DNA of 64,000 nucleotides from Pyrinomonadaceae bacterium (GCA_025054715.1 JANWYH010000002.1:248001-312000); one strand, 5' to 3'. Positions 39,679 through 49,748 are shown, counted from the first letter of the stretch. Numbers and translations are program-made. The notes: generated from the letters alone by a model not told the origin.

Positions 39679-40802
39679 GGGCAGAATCAAGACCAGCAGT
39701 TATTGACTTTGAAGCTTTGTTAAAGCCTATTTCCGAAGAGAATCCGTCAGGAGAAGATCTGAAGTATTCGGGGCTTTACGATGAAATACGCGAGGCGCGT
39801 CGAAGTGAAATAGGGATTCAGGGTGACTGGCAACAGGAGACGAAAACTGCAGATTACAAGAAAGTCATCCAAATAGCAACATCCGCTTTAGCCTCAGAAA
39901 CCAAGGACTTACAGATTACGGCATGGCTCGTAGAAGCTTTAGTCAGAGAACATGGTTTTGTCGGTTTAAGAGATGGTCTTCGTCTAGTACGATGTTTTCA
40001 TGAAACCTTTTGGGAAACCATGCATCCACAAATAGATGAAGGAGATATGGAGGCAAGAGCAAACGCTGTAGAATGGATTGGGGAGCAAATGGGCACTTTC
40101 ATCAGAACACTGCCACTGACAGGTGGTCAGGGATTTTCCTACGTGCAATGGGAAGAGTCGAAAAAATTCGATTTTCCAGATAATATAGACTCACTCGATT
40201 ATCACGAGAGAGAAAAAATGCTAGCCCTTAAGGCACAAGCCGAGGAAGAGAAAAGAGTTACGGGTTCGATGTGGCGAATAGCAAAGAGTCAAACGAGACG
40301 TGCCTTTTATGAGGACCTGAATTTACAACTCGAAGAATGTTGGGCTGAGTATCAAGCCCTGGAAAGTGCTATTGAAGAAAAATATGACCGAAATCAAACG
40401 CCTAGTTTAAGAACACTACAAAAGTCCTTGGATGATATTAGAGCTCTTGTAAAGAATCTTTTAGAGGAGAAAAGAGCTGAGGAGCCTGATTTAGTTGAGG
40501 AAACTCAAGAAGAAGTTGTAGATAAGGATGGACAAGCCTCGGTTGTAAAAACCACTGGGACGGTCGGTCCAATTCAAAGTAGGCAAGATGCTTTGAGGAG
40601 GCTAGCAGAGATAGCCGAGTATTTTCGTAAGAACGAACCACATAGCCCAGTTTCTTACCTTATCCAACGGGCTATTAAATGGGGCAACATGCCGCTTGAG
40701 GGTTGGCTTCAAGATGTTATAAAGGATGAGGGAGTCATTTATCAGATAAGACAAACTTTAGGTTTTAATACGCCGGATTCATACGAATCTAAATCAGATT
40801 GA
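39675..40802 (+). CDS. tssA: Type VI secretion protein TssA (ImpA family)
   Basis: 375 residues. TssA primes sheath and tube assembly. The conserved ImpA N-terminal domain is clear: LLKPISEENPSGEDLKYSG, WQQETKTADYKKV, ITAWLVEALVREHGFVGLRDGL and FWETMHPQIDEGD. A charged middle follows (about 240-300) and a short C-terminal domain with SPVSYLIQRAIKWGNMPLEG, the form seen in short TssA proteins. ATG at 39675 overlaps the tagJ stop. Confidence 0.94.
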   Translation: MRAESRPAVIDFEALLKPISEENPSGEDLKYSGLYDEIREARRSEIGIQGDWQQETKTADYKKVIQIATSALASETKDLQITAWLVEALVREHGFVGLRDGLRLVRCFHETFWETMHPQIDEGDMEARANAVEWIGEQMGTFIRTLPLTGGQGFSYVQWEESKKFDFPDNIDSLDYHEREKMLALKAQAEEEKRVTGSMWRIAKSQTRRAFYEDLNLQLEECWAEYQALESAIEEKYDRNQTPSLRTLQKSLDDIRALVKNLLEEKRAEEPDLVEETQEEVVDKDGQASVVKTTGTVGPIQSRQDALRRLAEIAEYFRKNEPHSPVSYLIQRAIKWGNMPLEGWLQDVIKDEGVIYQIRQTLGFNTPDSYESKSD

Positions 40803-40821
40803 ATTGAAAGGAGAATGACTT

Positions 40822-41346
40822 ATGCCGACGAAAGAGAGCTTACAACACAAAATAGCAAGAGTTCGACCGCCGAGAGTTCAAATAACTTATGATGTTGAAG
40901 TTGGGGGGGCAATTCAATTAAAAGAGTTACCCTTTGTTGTAGGAGTGATAGGTGATTTTGTTGGTAAACCGGAAGAACCTCTTCCACCCTTGAAAAACCG
41001 TAAGTTTATAGAAATTGATGCAGATAACTTTAATCAGGTTCTTGCTGGTATGAAGCCTCGTCTGGCTTTCACAGTGGAAAATAAATTACAAAATGATGGA
41101 AGTAAAATAGGAGTTGAGTTGAGATTTAGTAGCATTGAAGATTTTGAGCCAGACAACATTGTTCAACAAGTTGAGCCTTTAAGAAAGCTAGTTGAGGCAA
41201 GGCGTAAACTGGCAGATTTGCGTTCAAAGATGGACGGAAACGAAAAGTTAGAAGCCATACTTGAGGAGATCATCACAAATACTGAGAAACAAAAGCAACT
41301 AAGCGAAGCACTTGGTTTACAGCAAGAAGAGAAAGGAGGTGAGTAA
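40822..41346 (+). CDS. tssB: Type VI secretion sheath small subunit TssB (VipA)
   Basis: 174 residues. Forms the contractile sheath with TssC. ATG at 40822 with AAGGAG 7-12 bases upstream. Conserved stretches: RVQITYDVEVGGAIQLKELP, FVVGVIGDFVG, FIEIDADNFNQVLAGMKPRL and RFSSIEDFEPDNIVQQVEP. A very strong ribosome site for tssC (AGGAGGTGAG) overlaps its last codons, which suits the need for equal amounts of the two sheath subunits. Confidence 0.97.
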   Translation: MPTKESLQHKIARVRPPRVQITYDVEVGGAIQLKELPFVVGVIGDFVGKPEEPLPPLKNRKFIEIDADNFNQVLAGMKPRLAFTVENKLQNDGSKIGVELRFSSIEDFEPDNIVQQVEPLRKLVEARRKLADLRSKMDGNEKLEAILEEIITNTEKQKQLSEALGLQQEEKGGE

Positions 41347-41348
41347 AA

Positions 41349-42839
41349 GTGGTGGAGAAACAGCAAGAACAGACTTCTTCTGCTGAAACCGTAGAGCAAG
41401 TTAAAGAGGTTAGTCTTTTAGATCAAATTCTAGAAGAAGGAAGGCTAGCACGAGACGAATATCAAAGAGAAGCTGCGAAAGATATGATTGCAGAGTTTGT
41501 TAATCAAGTGATGTCGGGCGAATTGAAGCTGTCCAGAAATATGGACATAGCTATAAACGCCCGAATCGCCGAGATTGACCGTTTAATCTCGGCGCAGCTT
41601 AATGAAATCATGCATCACGAAGAATTTCAACGTCTTGAAGCTTCTTGGCGAGGACTTCATTACTTGGTTAGAAATACTCTTACAAGCTCGCAACTTAAAA
41701 TTCGCGTGATGCATGCAACTAAAAAGGAACTTCTGAAAGATTTTGAAAGAGCTCTTGAGTTCGATCAATCGGCTCTTTTTAAGAAAATTTATGAAGAAGA
41801 ATATGGAACCTTTGGTGGTGAACCGTATGGTGTAATTATTGGCGATTATGAATTTGGAAATAATCCTCAAGATTTGACTTTGCTTGAAAAAATCTCTCAG
41901 GTAGCAGCAGCAGCTCATGCACCTTTTATAAGTGCGGCTTCGCCTCAGATGTTCGGTTGGGATTCTTTTAGTGAAATGACGGAAGTTCGCGATATTGCAA
42001 AGATATTTGACCGAACCGAATATATGAAATGGCGGAGCTTTCGTGAATCAGAGGATTCTCGTTATGTAGGGCTTACCCTGCCACATATTCTTCTACGCGA
42101 GCCTTATGGTTCCGCTACAAAGCCAACAGAAACGTTCCGTTTTGAGGAAGATGTGGATGGAAAAGATCATAAGAAGTATCTTTGGGGTAACGCTGCTTAT
42201 GCCCTTGCGACTAGATTGACAGAGGCTTTTTCAATGTATGGTTGGTGTGTAGCGATAAGAGGTGTCGAAGGGGGTGGGCTTGTTCAGGATTTACCAACTC
42301 ACACTTTTGAGACTGACGAAGGCGAAATTGCTATGAAGTGTCCAACCGAGATAGCCATAACCGATCGTCGCGAAAAAGAGTTTGCCGATAGCGGATTTAT
42401 TCCGCTTGTGCACTGTAAGAATACTGATTATGCTGCATTTTTCTCGGTTCAGTCTTGCAATAAGCCTAAAAAATACGATACCGATGCTGCGAATGCAAAT
42501 GCCCGTCTTTCGGCACAACTTCAGTATATTTTTGCTGTTTCGCGGTTTGCGCATTATCTAAAGGCAATGATGCGCGACAAGATCGGATCGTTTATGTCAC
42601 GCAAAGAGTGTGAGATGTTTCTAAATCGTTGGATCAATCAATATGTCTTAGAAAATGATGTTGCTCCGCAAGAGCAGAAGGCTAAATATCCTTTACGAGA
42701 AGCAAGGGTTGATGTGATGGAGGTTCCTGGTAAACCAGGGGCTTACAGAGCAGTTGCATATCTTCGTCCACATTTTCAACTGGATGAATTGGCTGTATCG
42801 CTTAGGCTTGTTGCGGAATTGCCTCCGCCCGCGAAGTAA
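41349..42839 (+). CDS. tssC: Type VI secretion sheath large subunit TssC (VipB)
   Basis: 496 residues, normal size. GTG start at 41349 (a second GTG is the next codon), 9 bases after the strong site AAAGGAGG. Recognisable blocks: EAsWRGLHYLV-type segment (ASWRGLHYLVRNT), FGGEPYGVIIGDYEFGNNPQ, AAHAPFISAASPQMFGW, LPHILLREPYGS, WGNAAYALATRLTEAF, and the C-terminal ARVDVMEVPGKPGAYRAVAY. Forms the contractile outer sheath with TssB. Confidence 0.97.
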   Translation: MVEKQQEQTSSAETVEQVKEVSLLDQILEEGRLARDEYQREAAKDMIAEFVNQVMSGELKLSRNMDIAINARIAEIDRLISAQLNEIMHHEEFQRLEASWRGLHYLVRNTLTSSQLKIRVMHATKKELLKDFERALEFDQSALFKKIYEEEYGTFGGEPYGVIIGDYEFGNNPQDLTLLEKISQVAAAAHAPFISAASPQMFGWDSFSEMTEVRDIAKIFDRTEYMKWRSFRESEDSRYVGLTLPHILLREPYGSATKPTETFRFEEDVDGKDHKKYLWGNAAYALATRLTEAFSMYGWCVAIRGVEGGGLVQDLPTHTFETDEGEIAMKCPTEIAITDRREKEFADSGFIPLVHCKNTDYAAFFSVQSCNKPKKYDTDAANANARLSAQLQYIFAVSRFAHYLKAMMRDKIGSFMSRKECEMFLNRWINQYVLENDVAPQEQKAKYPLREARVDVMEVPGKPGAYRAVAYLRPHFQLDELAVSLRLVAELPPPAK

Positions 42840-42924
42840 CTGAAAGAAAAAAGGCAAAAAAGATTAAGTAGAACGTCTTTTGAAATGGTATCAATTTTAA
42901 AACCAAAGAAAGGAGAAAAAACGT

Positions 42925-43425
42925 ATGGCATCAGCGGATTACTACTTGAAAATAGATGGAATAGAAGGCGAATGTGAAGTAGCCGGATTTGAAAAACAAA
43001 TGCAAATAGAATCGTGGTCTTTCGGAGTGACAAACTCTGGTTCGGCCGCGATAGGAACAGGGCTTGGAGTAGGAAAGGCACAGCTACAAGACTTTCATTT
43101 TGTTATACAAAATGGCAAGGCTAGCCCACAGCTTTTCCTGCATTGCTGCAAGGGAACACACATAAAAGAGGCTGTTTTGACCTGTCGTAAAACAGGAGGT
43201 GATGGTAAGCCTTATACCTACTATCGGGTGATATTTAATGATGTTGTGATCTCTTCATTTCAAACTGGCGGTAGTAACGGTAGCCAGACCTTGCCGATGG
43301 AACAGATATCGTTTAACTTTACGAAAATAACTCACGAGTATTTCCAACAGAAAGCTGATGGAACAGTGTCGCTAACGAACACTGTCACATATGATCAAAA
43401 GAAGGTCGAGGCTTCAGGAGCTTAA
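42925..43425 (+). CDS. hcp: Type VI secretion tube protein Hcp (TssD)
   Basis: 166 residues. Hcp hexamers stack into the inner tube and can carry effectors. Typical features: MASADYYLKIDGIEGE start, the ESWSFGVTNSGS strand, KASPQLFLHCCKGTHIKEAVL and the TLPMEQISFNFTKI end strand. AAAGGAG lies 9-15 bases before the ATG. The 85-base gap after tssC and the intrinsic terminator right after this gene suggest it is made in excess, as expected for a tube protein. No toxin extension is fused to it. Confidence 0.97.
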   Translation: MASADYYLKIDGIEGECEVAGFEKQMQIESWSFGVTNSGSAAIGTGLGVGKAQLQDFHFVIQNGKASPQLFLHCCKGTHIKEAVLTCRKTGGDGKPYTYYRVIFNDVVISSFQTGGSNGSQTLPMEQISFNFTKITHEYFQQKADGTVSLTNTVTYDQKKVEASGA

Positions 43426-43435
43426 AAGTTTCCTA

Positions 43436-43472
43436 GGGAAGAACCAGCATTTTGCTAGGTTCTTCCCTTTTT
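43436..43472 (+). terminator. Intrinsic terminator between hcp and tssE
   Basis: Perfect 10-bp stem GGGAAGAACC (43436-43445) with GGTTCTTCCC (43458-43467), inner AGC/GCT pairs, and five T at once after. It ends 7 bases before the tssE ATG, so it should lower transcription of the distal genes tssE-tssF-tssG-clpV unless read through. Confidence 0.9.
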
Positions 43473-43479
43473 GGACTCT

Positions 43480-43965
43480 ATGTCAAGGCTCAGTAACGAA
43501 ATAAGCATCGTTCCTTCGCTTTTAGATCGTCTTTTGGACTTTGAACCAGAGCTTTCTCAAGAACCTCCTAAATCCAGATTGAAAAACTTGAGAGAAATCA
43601 AGCAAAGCATAAAGCGTGATCTAGAGTGGCTTTTAAATACTAGATCACATCTTTCAAGAATTTGTGATGACGGTGAAGAAGTAAGGAAATCAGTATTAGC
43701 CTATGGACTGCCGGATTTTACAGGTGTAGGTATTAAGAGTCATCTAGAGCAGAACAAACTCACAAAGGCGATAGAAGAGGCAATTTTGATTTTCGAACCA
43801 AGATTAACAAACTTAAAAATATCTCTTGAACCGTTTTCCGAAGTTGATAAGACTATAAGATTTCGTATAGAGGCTTTCTTAAAGATTGAACCTGTTCCTG
43901 AACCTGTGGTTTTTGACACGGTGTTTCGACTGGTAAGCGGAGAGTTTGAAGTCAAAGATGCGTGA
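43480..43965 (+). CDS. tssE: Type VI secretion baseplate protein TssE (gp25-like)
   Basis: 161 residues from the ATG at 43480; a TTG at 43471 inside the terminator T-run is less likely. TssE is the gp25-like wedge component that starts sheath polymerisation. Recognisable: SLLDRLLDFEPE, IKQSIKRDLEWLLNTRSHL, VLAYGLPDFTG and the beta-rich end IRFRIEAFLKIEP. No ribosome site is seen, because the terminator hairpin occupies the place; translation may be weak. Overlaps tssF by 8 bases. Confidence 0.93.
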   Translation: MSRLSNEISIVPSLLDRLLDFEPELSQEPPKSRLKNLREIKQSIKRDLEWLLNTRSHLSRICDDGEEVRKSVLAYGLPDFTGVGIKSHLEQNKLTKAIEEAILIFEPRLTNLKISLEPFSEVDKTIRFRIEAFLKIEPVPEPVVFDTVFRLVSGEFEVKDA

Positions 43966-45847
43966 TGAATTGTTAGGATTTTACGAACGTGAGCTATTTT
44001 TTCTAAGAAGAATGGGAGCAGAATTTGCTCGTAGATATCCTAAGATTGCATCACGTCTTTTGCTGGATGAAGAGAAAACTGAAGATCCTCATGTAGAACG
44101 CATTATAGAAGCTTTTGCTTTTTTGGCTGCTAGAATTCAACTTAAGCTTGCAGATGAATTCCCAGAAATTACAGAATCTTTCCTAAATGTTTTGTACCCA
44201 CATTACTTGTCGCCAATACCTTCGATGGCAATCGTTCAGTTCGTTTATGGTAATCCTAATGACAAGCTGACTACGGCTCAAAAGTTACCAAGAGGAACAA
44301 GTCTGTATTCGAGATCGGTTGAAGGAGTTAATTGCCGTTTTAGAACATGTTACGAAACCATTCTTTTTCCTTTGGAAGTAACCTCAGCCGCTTTAGAGTC
44401 AGATGCACCTCCTGATTCAAGAGGAAAGCTTGCAAGGGCTAGACTCAGAATAAGTTTTCGTTGTTATGGTAATGCTCAGCTTTCTGAACTCAGGGACGGT
44501 CAAACAAATCAAATTCCAAGGTTTATAAGATTTTACTTAAATGATACTCCGCAGATAGTTTATCCGCTTTATGAGTTTATCTTTAATAACGCTGTGGCTG
44601 TTGAATTTAAACCGAAAGACCCACCAGTTGACAATAAAACTTTTCTAACGATGACTGGCCTGCAACTGAAACTACCTGATCCAGTAATCCTCTCTGCAGA
44701 TTGTATAAAACAAGTGGGTTTTTCTGAAGAAGAAGCAATGCTACCTTACACGAAGCGATCTTTTCCTGGATATCGCCTACTTACAGAGTATTTTGCTTTC
44801 CCTTACAAATTTTTGTTTTTTGATGTTTATGGTCTTGATGAAGCAGTAAAGAGGAAGTTCGGAACATATTTCGATCTTATAATTCACCTCAAAGACATAA
44901 CTCTACCTGTTGGAGAAATCACGGCTCAAACTTTTGTCATAGGGGCATCACCCGTGGTAAATCTTTTTCAACAGACAGCAGATCCGATATATCTTTCTCA
45001 GCAAAAATACGAATATCACCTGATTGCTGACGTTCATCACCAAAGAGCGGTTGAGATATACTCGGTTGATGAAGTTTTTGCTACCGATCCAAAAACAGGT
45101 TCTACTAGAATTTACTCACCTTTTTATTCAATCAAACATTCTTACGAAGATGTAGCAGAAAAATCGTTTTGGTATGCCTCTAGACGTGCTTCGCAAAGAG
45201 AAAACGACAAAGGCACAGAGGTTTTTCTTTCGTTCGTCGATCTAAATTTTAATCCAAAAGTTCCTGCTGAAGAAGTTATAACTGTTAAGGTTACATGCAC
45301 GAATCGGGACCTGCCTGCCAAGCTACCGTTTGGGGGGAAAGGAAATGATTTTGAGGTAGAGAGCCCTGTGATTCTTTCGCGTGTTAGATGTTTGACAAAG
45401 CCAACTGAGACTCTAAGACCACCGCAGCGACGTGCTCTTCAGTGGCGGTTGATTTCTCATCTTTTGTTAAATCACCTTTCGCTCCTTGAAAATGCAGAAG
45501 GTGTGCCAGAAGCTTTACAGGAGATTCTACAGCTTTATAATTTTTCCAACAAAACGGCGATAAGAAAGCAAATCTCGGGCATTACGGGGATAAAAAGTAG
45601 AAAAATCGTTAGGCAAATAGGGGGCAGAATCGGCATGGGTTTTGTAAGAGGGGTAGAAACTCAAATTGAGTTTGACGAGAAGGAATTTGTAGGTGCAGGC
45701 ATTTATCTTTTTTCTTGTGTTTTGGATCATTTTCTTGGACTTTATGTTTCGCTAAACTCCTTTAATGAGTTAGTTGTTACTTCAAAACAGCGTGAGGGAG
45801 TAGTAAAAAGGTTTGCACCTAGAGCCGGTGCTAACTTTTTAATCTGA
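43958..45847 (+). CDS. tssF: Type VI secretion baseplate protein TssF (VasA/ImpG)
   Basis: 629 residues from the ATG at 43958 (an upstream TTG is possible). The opening is diagnostic: ELLGFYERELFFLRRMGAEFARRYPKIA in sequence order, then PHVERIIEAFAFLAARI and ADEFPEITESFLNVLYPHYL. TssF with TssG makes the baseplate wedge. Starts 8 bases before the tssE stop and ends 2 bases before tssG. Confidence 0.96.
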   Translation: MRDELLGFYERELFFLRRMGAEFARRYPKIASRLLLDEEKTEDPHVERIIEAFAFLAARIQLKLADEFPEITESFLNVLYPHYLSPIPSMAIVQFVYGNPNDKLTTAQKLPRGTSLYSRSVEGVNCRFRTCYETILFPLEVTSAALESDAPPDSRGKLARARLRISFRCYGNAQLSELRDGQTNQIPRFIRFYLNDTPQIVYPLYEFIFNNAVAVEFKPKDPPVDNKTFLTMTGLQLKLPDPVILSADCIKQVGFSEEEAMLPYTKRSFPGYRLLTEYFAFPYKFLFFDVYGLDEAVKRKFGTYFDLIIHLKDITLPVGEITAQTFVIGASPVVNLFQQTADPIYLSQQKYEYHLIADVHHQRAVEIYSVDEVFATDPKTGSTRIYSPFYSIKHSYEDVAEKSFWYASRRASQRENDKGTEVFLSFVDLNFNPKVPAEEVITVKVTCTNRDLPAKLPFGGKGNDFEVESPVILSRVRCLTKPTETLRPPQRRALQWRLISHLLLNHLSLLENAEGVPEALQEILQLYNFSNKTAIRKQISGITGIKSRKIVRQIGGRIGMGFVRGVETQIEFDEKEFVGAGIYLFSCVLDHFLGLYVSLNSFNELVVTSKQREGVVKRFAPRAGANFLI

Positions 45848-45849
45848 AA

Positions 45850-46875
45850 ATGAACGATATTCTCGAAAAACGAAAAGCTCAAAAAAATCTCTATGAAAAA
45901 ATCATGGAGGAACCTTACGAATTTGAGTTTTTTCAGTTTATAAGGCTTTTGAAAAGAATTTTCTCAGAGCAGGTAACTAGCCGTGAGAAGCTTTCTATAG
46001 ATGAACTTGTGAGGTTTCGCTCCACGTTAAGCTTAGAATTTCCGGCAAGCGAAATTCAAGAAGTCAAGAAAAGGTATGATGAGGTTTCAGGTAGCGAGAA
46101 ACTAGATGTCTTTGTTAATTTTATTGGAATGCTGGGCGTCATTGGGGCAATGCCGATGCGTTATACAGAGCTTGCGGCGGAAAGAGCTCGCTATGGTGAC
46201 ACGGCCTTATGGGCTTTCCTAGACATTTTTACTCATCGAGCGGTATCGCTTTTTTATCGTGCTTGGGTCAAGTATCGCTTTCCTATCGGTTACGAGCAAG
46301 GAGAAGATAATTTTACAGATTACTTGTTTTGCCTTGTAGGGCTTGGCATGCCAAGTCTTCGAGGCAAAATGCACATAGAGGATGAGTCGCTTCTTCCTTA
46401 TGCAGGTCTAATAACTCAAAGGCCTCACTCGGCAGCGGCTTTGAAGAATATAATTTCGGATTATTTCGATGTAAATGTTGAGGTTTTACAATTTCAAGGG
46501 CAATGGATTGAGCTTGAAAGAGAAAATATAACTTTTTTGGGAATAGCAAATAGCCATATTGGTTTTAACGCAATTGTTGGGATGAGAATATGGGATAATC
46601 AATCAAAGTTTAGACTAAGAATAGGACCATTAGGATTTAAGCAGTACGTTGCTTTTCTGCCCGTTGGAAGTGCCCACAAGCCGCTGAAATCCATTGTCAG
46701 GTTTTTTGTTGGTGAAGAGTTTGATTTTGATATTCAGTTGGTATTGAAAGCAAGGGAGGTTCCAAGCACCATTTTAACTACTAGAGCAAAGCGTCGTCCG
46801 ATGCTCGGCTGGACGAGTTTTTTAAAAAGTAAGCCCTTTGCCCAGGATGATGAGCAACTTATTTTCAGAGGATGA
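45850..46875 (+). CDS. tssG: Type VI secretion baseplate protein TssG (VasB/ImpH)
   Basis: 341 residues. Family blocks: EPYEFEFFQFIRLLKRIF, VRFRSTLSLEFPASEI, VNFIGMLGVIGAMPMRYTEL and AFLDIFTHRAVSLFYRAW. Partner of TssF in the baseplate wedge. The stop overlaps the ATG of an unassigned 52-codon ORF. Confidence 0.96.
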   Translation: MNDILEKRKAQKNLYEKIMEEPYEFEFFQFIRLLKRIFSEQVTSREKLSIDELVRFRSTLSLEFPASEIQEVKKRYDEVSGSEKLDVFVNFIGMLGVIGAMPMRYTELAAERARYGDTALWAFLDIFTHRAVSLFYRAWVKYRFPIGYEQGEDNFTDYLFCLVGLGMPSLRGKMHIEDESLLPYAGLITQRPHSAAALKNIISDYFDVNVEVLQFQGQWIELERENITFLGIANSHIGFNAIVGMRIWDNQSKFRLRIGPLGFKQYVAFLPVGSAHKPLKSIVRFFVGEEFDFDIQLVLKAREVPSTILTTRAKRRPMLGWTSFLKSKPFAQDDEQLIFRG

Positions 46876-47030
46876 AAGAAAGAGTGAGAGATATACGGAG
46901 AGGCAATTTAAGAAATTTGTGGGCGGTTGAGACCGTGAAGTTTATGCAAAAAGTATATGTTTTGAGCTTAATCGTTGCGTTTTCATTTGCTCAGAAAGGC
47001 ATTGCACAGGTTAAGCACCGGATTTATTGA
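46872..47030 (+). CDS. Possible small protein between tssG and clpV
   Basis: 52 codons; the ATG overlaps the tssG stop (ATGA). The first half is basic; the second half, from an internal ATG (residue 25), reads like a short signal peptide (QKVYVLSLIVAFSFAQKGIA) followed by only seven residues. There is no match I recognise, and the region may simply be the leader of clpV. It could be the remnant of an exported protein gene such as the missing lipoprotein, but nothing beyond position proves that. Confidence 0.3.
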   Translation: MKERVRDIRRGNLRNLWAVETVKFMQKVYVLSLIVAFSFAQKGIAQVKHRIY

Positions 47031-47073
47031 CTTGTTAAAGTTTGGAATTTCTGTGAAAGAGGAGGAAGTTTAT

Positions 47074-49737
47074 ATGGGCGTGAATTTAAAGTCATTAGTA
47101 GGCAAGCTAAACGATACTTGTCGAAGTGTGCTTGAGGCGTCAGCGGGCTTATGCCTTTCTAGAACGAACTATGATGTCGAAATCGAGCACGTTTTGGCAA
47201 AGCTATTGGAAACGGATAACACGGATTTTCAGAAAATTTTGCGGCACTACGAATGTAGTTCTGACAGATTAACAAAAGATGTTAGTGTAGCCTTAAATCG
47301 TTTGAAAACTGGAAATTCAAGAACACCTGGATTGAGTGAACATCTTCCTCGTTGGTTTCAGGATGCATGGCTTTTGGCTTCAATTGAATATGGTGAAGCG
47401 AGAATTCGTTCAGGTCATCTGCTTTTGGCACTTCTTACAAATGAAAATCTAGCTAGGATTGCTAGAGAAATCTCGAGAGAATTTAACCAAATAAGCGTTG
47501 AATCCTTGAGAAGCAAATTAAGAGAAATAACAAAAGATTCAAAAGAGGAGGTTGCTTCGAGAGATTTTGCCGAGCCATCTGCAGGAGCCACGCCTTCTGG
47601 AACAAAAGCACTTGATCAATATACTGAAGATTTAACCCAAAAAGCGCGTGAAGGAAAAATTGATCCGATTCGAGGACGTGATTTTGAAATTCGTCAGATA
47701 ATAGATATTCTAATGCGCCGACGGCAGAATAATCCAATATTGACGGGTGAAGCGGGGGTTGGTAAGACGGCTGTAGTCGAGGGATTTGCTTTGAGAGTTG
47801 CTGAAGGAGATGTTCCTGAACCGCTACGGAATGTTTCGGTTCGAGCTTTAGATTTAGGGCTTTTACAAGCAGGTGCCGGCATAAAGGGTGAATTTGAAAA
47901 TCGTCTTAAATCGGTCATAGAAGAGGTCAAGTCATCTCCGCAGCCTATAATTTTATTTATTGACGAAGCGCACACTTTAATAGGCGCAGGCGGTCAGGCA
48001 GGGCAAAACGATGCTGCTAACTTACTAAAACCTGCACTTGCTCGTGGCGAGCTTCGCACTATAGCTGCTACTACATGGGCTGAATACAAAAAATACTTTG
48101 AAAAAGATGCTGCTTTGGCGAGGCGCTTTCAAGTCATCAAGATTGAAGAGCCGGATGAAGAAAAAGCAATAGCAATGATGCGAGGGTTAGTTGCAAAAAT
48201 GGAAGAACATCACAAAGTCCGAATACTTGATGAAGCCATAGTCGAATGTGTCAAGCTTTCACACCGCTACATAACGGGAAGACAGCTTCCCGATAAGTCT
48301 GTTTCAGTTCTTGACACGGCTTGCGCGAAAGTTGCAATAGGTCAAGCCGCTACGCCTGCGCCCATAGAGGATACTATTAGAAGGATAGAAGACTTGACCT
48401 TTGAGATAAACTCTTTAGAAAGAGAACAAGCCGTCGGAACCGATCATAGCGAACGGCTGGCTGAACTAAAGGAAAAGAAGCGTATCGAGGAAGAAAAGCT
48501 TGGGAAATTAAGGGAACAGTGGGAAAAAGAAAAGGAACTTGTCGAAAAAATACGGAATATAAGACTGAAGCTGGAAGCAAATAACTTCGATGGAAATGGA
48601 AAAACCTTTTTGCCGAGCGAAAAAGGTACTCAGACGCAAACCGAGGTTGAATTCCTGAAGAAAGAACTTGAAAGACTAAATGAGCAATTGAAATCCATTC
48701 AAAACGACACTCCTTTAATGCAACCTGTAGTTGATGCTCAAACCGTTGCAGAGATAATTTCTGGTTGGACTGGCATACCTGTCGGGAAGATGGTTGCAGA
48801 TGAAATTCAAGCGATTATGAATCTAGCTGAAACGCTGAAAAAGAGAGTAGTTGGGCAGGACCATGCCATAAACTTAATTGCTGAGAGAATAAAAACTTCG
48901 CGTGCAGGCTTAACTGATCCACGCCGTCCAATAGGAGTTTTTCTTCTTGTTGGTTCTTCTGGAGTCGGAAAAACCGAAACGGCACTTGCTCTAGCAGATG
49001 CTCTCTATGGCGGCGAGCGTAACCTGATTTCTATAAACATGAGTGAGTATCAAGAAGCGCATACTGTTTCTAGCCTTAAGGGTTCTCCTCCGGGGTATGT
49101 TGGCTATGGGGAAGGTGGAGTTTTGACAGAAGCGGTCCGTCGAAAACCTTATTCAGTGGTTTTGCTTGACGAAGTCGAGAAAGCACACCCAGACGTAATG
49201 GAACTTTTCTATCAGGTTTTTGACAAAGGGGTTCTTGAAGACGGCGAAGGTAGGGAGATTGATTTCAAAAACTGTGTGATTCTGCTAACTTCAAATGTAG
49301 GAACTGATACGATAATGAAACTTTGTGCTGATCCAGATACAAAGCCTGAGCCACAGGGATTGATCGAAGCCATAAAGCCTGATCTTTTGAAGACTTTTAA
49401 GCCTGCACTCTTGGGGAGAATGACGATAGTGCCTTATTATCCGATTTCTGACGAAGTTTTGAAGATAATCGTTAAGCTTCAGTTAGAAAAAATTTCTGAA
49501 AGGGTTGCTGAAAATCATAAGGCTCAGTTTACTTATGACGAAAAGCTGATTGAAACAATAGCTAAGCGCTGCACTGACGTTGATTCAGGAGCACGCAATG
49601 TTCATAACATCCTGAATAATTCGCTTCTACCTGAAATGGCGAGCGAAATTCTTGCACGAATGGCGCAAGGTCAAACCATCAAGCACATTCATGTTTCTGT
49701 AAGCGAGGATGAGAGATTCGTTTATCAAGTAACATGA
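47074..49737 (+). CDS. clpV: Type VI secretion ATPase ClpV (TssH)
   Basis: 887 residues. Unfolds the contracted TssB-TssC sheath so subunits can be reused. The ATG at 47074 follows GAGGAGG; the upstream in-frame ATG (46975) adds unrelated residues. Domains: N-terminal Clp domain ([21 protein letters not shown]) which binds TssC, first AAA+ with Walker A GEAGVGKT at 225-232 and Walker B FIDEAHT, middle coiled coil about 400-540, second AAA+ with Walker A GSSGVGKT at 627-634, and the ClpV-type C-terminus. The N-terminal motif [17 protein letters not shown] separates it from ClpB. Last gene of the cluster. Confidence 0.96.
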   Translation: MGVNLKSLVGKLNDTCRSVLEASAGLCLSRTNYDVEIEHVLAKLLETDNTDFQKILRHYECSSDRLTKDVSVALNRLKTGNSRTPGLSEHLPRWFQDAWLLASIEYGEARIRSGHLLLALLTNENLARIAREISREFNQISVESLRSKLREITKDSKEEVASRDFAEPSAGATPSGTKALDQYTEDLTQKAREGKIDPIRGRDFEIRQIIDILMRRRQNNPILTGEAGVGKTAVVEGFALRVAEGDVPEPLRNVSVRALDLGLLQAGAGIKGEFENRLKSVIEEVKSSPQPIILFIDEAHTLIGAGGQAGQNDAANLLKPALARGELRTIAATTWAEYKKYFEKDAALARRFQVIKIEEPDEEKAIAMMRGLVAKMEEHHKVRILDEAIVECVKLSHRYITGRQLPDKSVSVLDTACAKVAIGQAATPAPIEDTIRRIEDLTFEINSLEREQAVGTDHSERLAELKEKKRIEEEKLGKLREQWEKEKELVEKIRNIRLKLEANNFDGNGKTFLPSEKGTQTQTEVEFLKKELERLNEQLKSIQNDTPLMQPVVDAQTVAEIISGWTGIPVGKMVADEIQAIMNLAETLKKRVVGQDHAINLIAERIKTSRAGLTDPRRPIGVFLLVGSSGVGKTETALALADALYGGERNLISINMSEYQEAHTVSSLKGSPPGYVGYGEGGVLTEAVRRKPYSVVLLDEVEKAHPDVMELFYQVFDKGVLEDGEGREIDFKNCVILLTSNVGTDTIMKLCADPDTKPEPQGLIEAIKPDLLKTFKPALLGRMTIVPYYPISDEVLKIIVKLQLEKISERVAENHKAQFTYDEKLIETIAKRCTDVDSGARNVHNILNNSLLPEMASEILARMAQGQTIKHIHVSVSEDERFVYQVT

Positions 49738-49748
49738 AGGAAGTTGCT

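Noticed and set aside
46975-47073. N-terminal extension of clpV
   Set aside because: The added 33 residues do not resemble ClpV, while the ATG at 47074 has a strong ribosome site and begins the N-terminal Clp domain.
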